Below, piece by piece: positions 6,968 to 11,602 of a stretch of 11,602 nt of DNA. The stretch lies in contig WGAH01000799.1 in NCBI GenBank assembly GCA_015489145.1, positions 1-11,602 of the forward strand, read 5' to 3'. The number at the start of each line of letters is the position of its first letter. Position 1 is the first letter of the stretch. The stretch is from Deltaproteobacteria bacterium (GTDB taxonomy: Bacteria; Myxococcota_A; UBA796; UBA2385). The notes beneath the pieces are model-generated. The model saw only the letters and a program-made list of their open reading frames with translations, ran no database searches and was not told the origin of the DNA. The position numbers and the translations under genes are program-made.

Positions 6968-7714
6968 ATGCCGAGCAGGTCTTCCTCCCGCCCCGGCTCC
7001 TCCGTGCGTACCCTTCACCCTCGGCCCGGCGCCATCGAGCACCACCTGCACCGGCTGCCCCTGTTCGAGCAGCTCACCGGGGACGAGTTCCACGCCCTCG
7101 CCCAGCAGGCCACCCTGCGGTCCTACGCCCGCGACGAGGTCGTCTTCGAGGCGGGCGAGTCCGCCGAGGCCCTGTTCTGCGTGGTCTCCGGCTCCCTTCG
7201 CATCGTCCGCCCCCTCCCGGGCGGCGAGGAGCGCGTGCTGCACATCGCCCTCGCCCCGACCACCGTCGCCGAGATGCCGGTGATGGTCGGCCGCCCCTTC
7301 CCGGCCCGGGGCATCTGCAACGACGCCAGCACCCTGGTGGTCATCCCGCGAGCCACCCTGCTCAAGCTCGTGCAGCAGGACCCCCACTTCCCCCTCCGCA
7401 TGCTCGGCGCGGCGATGAAGCGCCTGCGCCTGCTCACCGAAGCCATCGCCCGCCAGGGCCACCTCGGCGCCACCAGCCGGGTGGCCGCCTACCTCCAGGG
7501 CCTGGCCCGGGGCTGCGTGCACGACCCGGCCGAGACCCCCGAGATCGTCCTGCCCGCCGCCAAGAAGGACATCGCCAACTACCTCGGCCTCAAGCCCGAG
7601 AGCCTGTCCCGCGCGCTGGCGAGCCTCAAGAAGCGCGGCGTCATCGAGGTCGAGGACAACCTCGTGCGCGTCCTGGACGCCCGCGCCCTCGACCAGGTGG
7701 TGGGCCCCCGCTGA
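6968..7714 (+). CDS. Crp/Fnr-family transcriptional regulator
   Basis: 248 aa. The ATG at 6968 is chosen over a GTG at 6944 because GGAGGAG (6957-6963) lies just ahead of it. A cyclic-nucleotide-binding-type barrel covers about 30-145 (LPLFEQLTGDEFHAL, ARDEVVFEAGESAEALFCVVSGSLRIV), then a long dimer helix, then a winged helix at about 170-240. The recognition helix reads KPESLSRALASLKKRGVI, with Glu211, Ser214 and Arg215 in the E-x-x-S-R arrangement of FNR-type proteins, which read TTGA half sites. There is no N-terminal cysteine cluster; the only cysteines are 71, 117 and 183. So it is not an Fe-S FNR, and a DNR/NnrR-like NO or haem sensor is more likely. It follows the hemerythrin gene by 52 bp and is presumably co-transcribed. 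Both operons here carry its predicted box. Confidence 0.92.
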   Translation: MPSRSSSRPGSSVRTLHPRPGAIEHHLHRLPLFEQLTGDEFHALAQQATLRSYARDEVVFEAGESAEALFCVVSGSLRIVRPLPGGEERVLHIALAPTTVAEMPVMVGRPFPARGICNDASTLVVIPRATLLKLVQQDPHFPLRMLGAAMKRLRLLTEAIARQGHLGATSRVAAYLQGLARGCVHDPAETPEIVLPAAKKDIANYLGLKPESLSRALASLKKRGVIEVEDNLVRVLDARALDQVVGPR

Positions 7715-7717
7715 AGC

Positions 7718-7751
7718 GCCGGCGCCGCCGGCCTGCCGGCGGTGCGCCGGC
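7718..7751 (+). terminator. Hairpin after the Crp/Fnr gene
   Basis: Bases 7718-7731 pair with 7736-7751, giving 14 base pairs with a 2-nt bulge (7743-7744) and a CCTG loop. It starts 4 nt after the regulator's stop. No T-tract follows (the next bases are GC-rich), so it may be a GC-type terminator or an mRNA-stabilising hairpin. Its place between the nap operon and the next promoter favours transcription termination. Confidence 0.55.
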
Positions 7752-7803
7752 CCGCGGGGAAACCGATCCGGATCAGCTTCCGGTATCCTCGCGGTCGGTT
7801 CGC

Positions 7804-7817
7804 TTGACCGCGGTCAA
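7804..7817 (+). promoter_or_regulatory. Crp/Fnr-family operator upstream of the porin-octaheme unit
   Basis: A second perfect copy of TTGACCGCGGTCAA, identical in all 14 bases to the one at 2358-2371. It lies 96 bp before the ATG at 7914. With the -10-like TAGAAC at 7840-7845, transcription would begin near 7852, placing the box centre (7810.5) at -41.5. This is the textbook class II activating position. The flanking bases differ from the first copy, so this is a conserved site rather than a duplicated segment. Confidence 0.85.
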
Positions 7818-7839
7818 CCACGACCATGAGACGGTCGCG

Positions 7840-7845
7840 TAGAAC
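7840..7845 (+). promoter_or_regulatory. Tentative -10 element of the porin-octaheme promoter
   Basis: TAGAAC matches TATAAT at four of six positions. It lies 36 bp downstream of the first base of the Crp/Fnr box, the spacing expected when an FNR-like activator overlaps the -35 region. The predicted leader is about 62 nt. Confidence 0.5.
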
Positions 7846-7913
7846 CCGGTCGAGCGCCGAACCCCGGCGACCACCCATTCGAACGCGCCCCGCGCACCCG
7901 CTGGAGGAACCCG

Positions 7914-9077
7914 ATGCTGCCCCTCTTCCTCGCCCTGCTCGCTCCCGCCGCCCACGCCGGAGACGACACGCCCGCCATCAAGACCACCGTCGACGGGCAG
8001 GTCCGCGACCGCCTCTACCTCACCACCGGCCAGGACTTCGTCGACGGCGTCTCCACCAGCGAGGTGAACCAGCGCGCCCGCCTCGGGGTCACCCTCCAGC
8101 GCACCAAGGACGACGCCACCTTCCACGTCGCGATCCAGGACGTGCGCGCCTGGGGCAGCGAGGCCGACACCCTCAAGGACTTCAGCGCCGACGGCCTCGA
8201 CTTCCACGAGGCCTGGGGCCAGGTCTCGCTCGGCGGCGGCAGCACCCTTCGCCTCGGCCGCCAGGAGATCATCTTCAACAACCACCGGCTCATCGGCAAC
8301 GTCGGGTGGACCCAGCAGGCCCGCTCCTTCGACGCCGTGCGCTTCGACCGCAAGGGCGACGCCTACACCTTCACCGCCTTCGCCGCCAGCCTGTCCGCCG
8401 ACATGAAGCAGCTCCTCGGCGGCGCGCAGCTCGCCTGGAACCTCGACGACGCCCACCAGCTCGACGTGGTCGCCCTCGGCCGCACCCTCGACCCGGACAC
8501 CCGCCACACCTTCGGCGTCCACTTCACCGGCAAGGAAGGCGCCCTGGACTACACCCTCGAGGGCTACGGCCAGATCGGCAAGGAGTCCAACAAGTCCGTC
8601 CAGGCCTGGATGGCCGCCGCGAACTTCGGCGGCACCGCCGACACCACCGGCAAGCCCGGGCTGCACCTCCGGGCCGAGGCGCTCAGCGGCGACGGCACCC
8701 CGCAGGGCACCTTCGACACCATGTACGCCACGAACCACAAGTTCTACGGCGAGATGGACTTCTTCCTCGCCATCGGTCCCCACACCGGCTTCCGCGGCCT
8801 CATGGACCTCGGCGGCGTGCTGAGCGCCGTGCCGGCCGACGGCCTCAAGGTGAGCGCGAACGTCCACAACTTCCGCGCGATGGACACCACCAACGCCACG
8901 GACTTCGGCAACGAGGTCGACCTCAAGGTGGTGGGCAAGGTCGCCAAGGGCGTCAAGGTCGACGCGCTGTACGGCATCTTCATGCCGGGCGAGGCGATGG
9001 GCGAAATCCGCGGCATCGCGTCGAACAAGCTCCAGAACGAGCAGCTTTTCTTCCTGACCACCGACATCCGCCTCTGA
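7914..9077 (+). CDS. Outer-membrane beta-barrel, alginate-export-like family
   Basis: 387 aa, ATG preceded by GGAGGA (7903-7908). A short Sec signal (MLPLFLALLAPAAHAG, probably cut after Ala15) has an unusual n-region with no Lys or Arg. The mature part alternates polar and apolar residues in many predicted strands joined by Gly/Asp/Asn turns. The block SLGGGSTLRLGRQEIIFNN followed by RLIGNVGWTQQARSFDAVRF is characteristic of the alginate-export (AlgE-like, PF13372-type) barrels. The C-terminus, QLFFLTTDIRL, fits a closing strand. Despite the name, most family members are uncharacterised porins. The octaheme cytochrome gene begins 10 bp later, so the barrel probably serves it, for example by letting nitrite, hydroxylamine or ammonium pass, or by anchoring it at the outer membrane. 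An alginate role is not supported by any neighbour. Confidence 0.8.
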   Translation: MLPLFLALLAPAAHAGDDTPAIKTTVDGQVRDRLYLTTGQDFVDGVSTSEVNQRARLGVTLQRTKDDATFHVAIQDVRAWGSEADTLKDFSADGLDFHEAWGQVSLGGGSTLRLGRQEIIFNNHRLIGNVGWTQQARSFDAVRFDRKGDAYTFTAFAASLSADMKQLLGGAQLAWNLDDAHQLDVVALGRTLDPDTRHTFGVHFTGKEGALDYTLEGYGQIGKESNKSVQAWMAAANFGGTADTTGKPGLHLRAEALSGDGTPQGTFDTMYATNHKFYGEMDFFLAIGPHTGFRGLMDLGGVLSAVPADGLKVSANVHNFRAMDTTNATDFGNEVDLKVVGKVAKGVKVDALYGIFMPGEAMGEIRGIASNKLQNEQLFFLTTDIRL

Positions 9078-9087
9078 GGAGGAGCCC

Positions 9088-10410
9088 ATGCTCGCCACCG
9101 TTCGCCTGTTGATGCTCGCCGCCGGTTGCGCCGGCCACGCCGCCCCGACCGAGGAACCCGCCGCCGCCGACCTCGGCGCCGAGTCCAAGGCCTGCGTCGA
9201 GTGCCACACCGCCGCCAAGGTGGGCACCGCCGCCATCGAGGAGTGGAAGAAGTCCACCCACGCCGCCAAGGGCGTCGGCTGCTACGAGTGCCACAAGGCC
9301 GAGAAGACCGACAAGGACGCGATGGACCACAACGGCTTCACCATCGCCGTCATCGTCTCGCCCAACGACTGCGCCCGCTGCCACGAGAAGGAGAGCAAGG
9401 AGTTCCAGGCGAGCCACCACGCCAAGGCCGGCGAGATCCTCGGCTCCCTCGACAACGTGCTCGGCGAGATCATCGAGGGGCCCCAGGCCGCGATCAACGG
9501 CTGCAAGCAGTGCCACGGCTCCCAGGTCCTCGTCCAGGAGGACGGCTCCCTCGACCCGACGACCTGGCCCAACACCGGCATCGGCCGCCTGAACCCCGAC
9601 GGCTCGCGCGGCTCCTGCTCGGCCTGCCACAGCCGCCACCTGTTCAGCGCCGCGGTGGCCCGCCACCCGGACAACTGCGGCAAGTGCCACCTCGGCCCGG
9701 ATCACCCCCAGAAGGAGATCTACGAGGAGAGCAAGCACGGCATCGCCTTCGCCGCCAACGAGGACAAGATGAACCTCGACGGCAAGAGCTGGGTCGTCGG
9801 CGTGGACTACAGCGCCGCCCCCACCTGCGCGACCTGCCACATGAGCGCCACCCCCACCCAGGGCGTCACCCACGACCCGGGCGAGCGCATCTCCTGGACC
9901 CTGCGCCCCGTCGTGAGCAAGAAGCTCGAGAACTGGGAGCAGAAGCGCAACAACATGAAGGACGTGTGCGGGAACTGCCACGCCGCGCCCTTCGTCGACG
10001 CCTTCTACACCCAGTTCGACGGCGCCGTCACGCTCTACAACGAGAAGTTCGGCAAGCCGGCCAAGGAGATCATGGGCAAGCTCCGCGAGGCGGGCAAGAT
10101 CACGCCGGACCCCTTCGACGACAAGATCGAGTGGACCTTCTTCTACCTGTGGCACCACGAGGGCCGGCGCGCCCGCCACGGCGCGGCGATGATGGGCCCC
10201 GACTACACGCAGTGGCACGGCTTCTTCGAGGTGGCCGACCGCTTCTACAACGAGTTCGTGCCCGAGGCCGAGGAGCTGCTGCCCGGCGTGACCGACGAGG
10301 TCATGAAGCAGGACCTCCACCGCTGGAAGCAGGGCCTCAGCAAGGAGGAGCGGGAGCGCATCCGCAAGTTCTACGAGGAGCGCTACGGCAAGGAGGGTGA
10401 GGCCAACTAG
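9088..10410 (+). CDS. Octaheme cytochrome c, hydroxylamine oxidoreductase-like
   Basis: 440 aa, ATG at 9088 with AGGAGGAG (9077-9084). Eight CxxCH haem sites begin at residues 36, 65, 95, 139, 177, 197, 247 and 294, the count and order of the HAO-like octaheme family. By family analogy the fourth (CKQCH) would be the catalytic haem. The C-terminal helical part carries the family block YLWHHEGRRARHGAAMMGP, then DYTQWHGFFEVADRFY (371-387). The leader MLATVRLLMLAAGC has a lipobox-like end (Cys14), so it may be a periplasm-facing lipoprotein. It has no C-terminal membrane helix. It is shorter than the roughly 550-aa ammonia-oxidiser enzyme. Members either oxidise hydroxylamine or reduce nitrite/hydroxylamine. 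The Nap genes and the shared operator favour reduction, but the direction hinges on whether Tyr373 is the cross-linking tyrosine, which needs an alignment. Confidence 0.88.
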   Translation: MLATVRLLMLAAGCAGHAAPTEEPAAADLGAESKACVECHTAAKVGTAAIEEWKKSTHAAKGVGCYECHKAEKTDKDAMDHNGFTIAVIVSPNDCARCHEKESKEFQASHHAKAGEILGSLDNVLGEIIEGPQAAINGCKQCHGSQVLVQEDGSLDPTTWPNTGIGRLNPDGSRGSCSACHSRHLFSAAVARHPDNCGKCHLGPDHPQKEIYEESKHGIAFAANEDKMNLDGKSWVVGVDYSAAPTCATCHMSATPTQGVTHDPGERISWTLRPVVSKKLENWEQKRNNMKDVCGNCHAAPFVDAFYTQFDGAVTLYNEKFGKPAKEIMGKLREAGKITPDPFDDKIEWTFFYLWHHEGRRARHGAAMMGPDYTQWHGFFEVADRFYNEFVPEAEELLPGVTDEVMKQDLHRWKQGLSKEERERIRKFYEERYGKEGEAN

Positions 10411-10438
10411 CCCCCGCGCCTCCGAAATCCAGCAGCCC

Positions 10439-10475
10439 GCGGCGGCCCTCCCTCACCCCGAGGGACGGCCGCCGC
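10439..10475 (+). terminator. Strong terminator-like hairpin after the octaheme gene
   Basis: Bases 10439-10454 pair with 10460-10475: nine base pairs (GCGGCGGCC/GGCCGCCGC), one C-C mismatch, then six more pairs (TCCCTC/GAGGGA) closed by a 5-nt loop. It starts 28 nt after the cytochrome stop, between convergent genes. There is no T-tract, only CTTCG. It is the most stable-looking hairpin in the window and may serve both strands. Confidence 0.65.
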
Positions 10476-10517
10476 CTTCGCGTGGCTCCTCGGGGATCAC
10501 CCCGCGCCCGCGCCGAT

Positions 10518-10534
10518 GCCGGCCGAAAGCCGGC
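10518..10534 (-). terminator. Hairpin after the carbamate kinase gene
   Basis: GCCGGC (10518-10523) and GCCGGC (10529-10534) form a 6-bp stem with a 5-nt CGAAA loop. On the minus strand it begins 17 nt after the carbamate kinase stop. There is no U-run. It is a plausible but weak terminator for that gene. Confidence 0.4.
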
Positions 10535-10551
10535 GCTCCTTCCGCCGGTGC

Positions 10552-11505
10552 TCAGCCGCGCACGATGCGCGTTCCCGTGCGGCGCTCCAACGCGTCGACG
10601 AGCTGGTCGGGCTTGCAGATGAAGACCTCCTCGCCGCCGTGGCGGAGGAAGCGGCTGGCGGCCTTGGCCTTGGGGCCCATGCTGCCCGGGGGGAACTCGC
10701 CGGCGTCGATGAGGCGCTCGAGCTCGGCGAGGGTGAGCTCGGGCAGGAGCTTCGCCTCGGGCGTGCCGAAGCCGGTGTAGACCCCGTCCACGCCGGTGGT
10801 GATGATGAGGCGGCGGGCGCCCATGCGGACGCCGAGGAGCGCGCTGGCGCGGTCCTTGTCGATGACGCCCTCGATGCCGCGAATCGAGCCGTCCGGCCGG
10901 CGGACGATGGGGATGCCGCCGCCTCCGCAGCACACGACGATGCGGCCGGCGCGGGTCAGCTCGGCGATGGCGTCGAGCTGCACGATGCGTACCGGCGCCG
11001 GCGAGGGCACCACCCGCCGCCAGCCCCGGTGGGCGTCCTCGACCATGCGCCAGCCGCGCTCGGCGGCGAGCTTCTTCGCCTCGTCCTCGGTGTAGAAGCG
11101 GCCGATGGGCTTGGTCGGCTCCTGGAAGGCGTGGTCGTCGGGGTTGACCTCGACCTCGGTGACCACCGTGACCACGGTGTAGGGCATCTCCCGCATGCGC
11201 AGCTCCTCGCGGAGCGCGCGCTGGATCAGGTAGCCGATGCTGCCCTGGGTGTCGGCGACCAGGCTGTCGAGGGGGGCGTCCTGGATGATGTCCCGGGTCA
11301 GCTCGTGGCGCAGGGCGTTGAAGCCCACCTGCGGGCCGTTGCCGTGGGTGAGCACGATGCGGTCGTCGATGGTGCCCTGCTCGATGTAGTCGGCCACGTG
11401 CACCATCGCCCGGGCCGTGACGGCGTACTGGTTCTCGATGGTCGGCGGCAGGTTCGGGTCGAGGATGGCGTTTCCGCCCATCGCGATGACGGTGAGGATG
11501 CCCAT
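10552..11505 (-). CDS. arcC: Carbamate kinase
   Basis: 317 aa, minus strand. The ATG at 11505-11503 is preceded by GGAGGGG (11516-11510). It belongs to the amino-acid kinase fold and catalyses carbamoyl phosphate + ADP = ATP + carbamate (which breaks down to CO2 and ammonia). Family motifs in order are GGNAI (10-14), HGNGPQVG (54-61), DTQGSIGYL (85-93), PTKPIGRFY (130-138), GWRRVVPSP (161-169), CCGGGGIP (192-199), VIDKDRASALL (214-224) and GSMGPKAKAA (274-283). Length is normal (about 310 aa). No arginine deiminase or ornithine carbamoyltransferase gene lies in the window, so a place in the arginine deiminase pathway cannot be shown. It converges on the octaheme unit and has its own promoter region, so any link to ammonium made there is only metabolic. 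Confidence 0.96.
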   Translation of the reverse strand: MGILTVIAMGGNAILDPNLPPTIENQYAVTARAMVHVADYIEQGTIDDRIVLTHGNGPQVGFNALRHELTRDIIQDAPLDSLVADTQGSIGYLIQRALREELRMREMPYTVVTVVTEVEVNPDDHAFQEPTKPIGRFYTEDEAKKLAAERGWRMVEDAHRGWRRVVPSPAPVRIVQLDAIAELTRAGRIVVCCGGGGIPIVRRPDGSIRGIEGVIDKDRASALLGVRMGARRLIITTGVDGVYTGFGTPEAKLLPELTLAELERLIDAGEFPPGSMGPKAKAASRFLRHGGEEVFICKPDQLVDALERRTGTRIVRG

Positions 11506-11533
11506 GGAGCCCCTCCGGGAGCGGGAAACGACG

Positions 11534-11539
11534 AGTCTA
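11534..11539 (-). promoter_or_regulatory. Tentative -10 element for arcC
   Basis: On the minus strand TAGACT stands 28 bp before the arcC ATG, four of six matches to TATAAT in otherwise GC-rich DNA. No recognisable -35 hexamer lies 17 bp upstream and no Crp/Fnr box is present. Bases 11540-11602 show no gene. Confidence 0.3.
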
Positions 11540-11602
11540 TCCCGACCCGGCGCGCGACGCGCCCGCAGCCGTGCCGCGCTACCCTCCCGCCAGCCCCAGA
11601 GG

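Noticed and set aside
7765..7774. Palindrome GATCCGGATC ahead of the second Crp/Fnr box
   Set aside because: Only 10 bp, not shared with the nap leader, and centred 41 bp from the box. No reason to call it an operator.
7773..9269. Long minus-strand frame opposite the barrel and cytochrome genes
   Set aside because: Repetitive Val/Glu/Gly/Ala sequence, no ribosome site or motif. It crosses the promoter and two good sense genes.
1..11602. Mobile elements, CRISPR arrays, tRNA or rRNA genes
   Set aside because: No transposase or integrase motifs, no spaced direct repeats, no tRNA-like cloverleaf or rRNA signature was seen on reading either strand.

Overview
The window is about 11.6 kb of very GC-rich DNA (GC/CTC/GCC-dominated codons, strong GGAGG-type ribosome sites, several GTGA stop/start overlaps). 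It encodes secreted c-type cytochromes, lipoproteins, a Tat-exported molybdoenzyme and an outer-membrane barrel, so it comes from a Gram-negative bacterium. A high-GC myxobacterium-like or other 'deltaproteobacterial' lineage fits, but the sequence alone does not fix the taxon.

Region 1 (1-2243, + strand): the tail of a lipid/polyketide-type cluster. It holds the last 45 codons of a polysaccharide deacetylase (NodB family), a 549-aa beta-ketoacyl synthase with an intact Cys-His-His triad plus an appended KS-like C-terminal domain, and a hot-dog (4HBT) acyl thioesterase. The three genes are joined by GTGA overlaps and are probably one transcription unit, of the sort found in aryl-polyene/flexirubin-like clusters.

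Region 2 (about 2325-7714, + strand): a periplasmic nitrate reductase operon, napD-napA-napB-(short napF-like ferredoxin)-hemerythrin-Crp/Fnr regulator. NapA is the long form (922 aa), and by remembered sequence it resembles the epsilonproteobacterial type. NapB looks like a lipoprotein. No napC, napG, napH or napM is present, so the quinol-to-Nap electron route is not encoded here.

Region 3 (about 7804-10410, + strand): a two-gene unit made of an alginate-export-type outer-membrane beta-barrel and a 440-aa octaheme cytochrome c of the hydroxylamine oxidoreductase (HAO)-like family, closed by a strong hairpin. Regions 2 and 3 each carry the same perfect 14-bp palindrome TTGACCGCGGTCAA in their leader. 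The Crp/Fnr protein encoded between them has the ExxSR recognition-helix signature expected to read TTGA-type half sites. The simplest reading is one regulon: Nap reduces nitrate to nitrite, the octaheme enzyme handles nitrite and/or hydroxylamine, and the hemerythrin and regulator sense or buffer oxygen or NO.

Region 4 (10552-11505, - strand): carbamate kinase (arcC), convergent to the cytochrome unit and separated from it by two hairpins. No RNA genes, CRISPR arrays, insertion sequences or attachment sites were seen.
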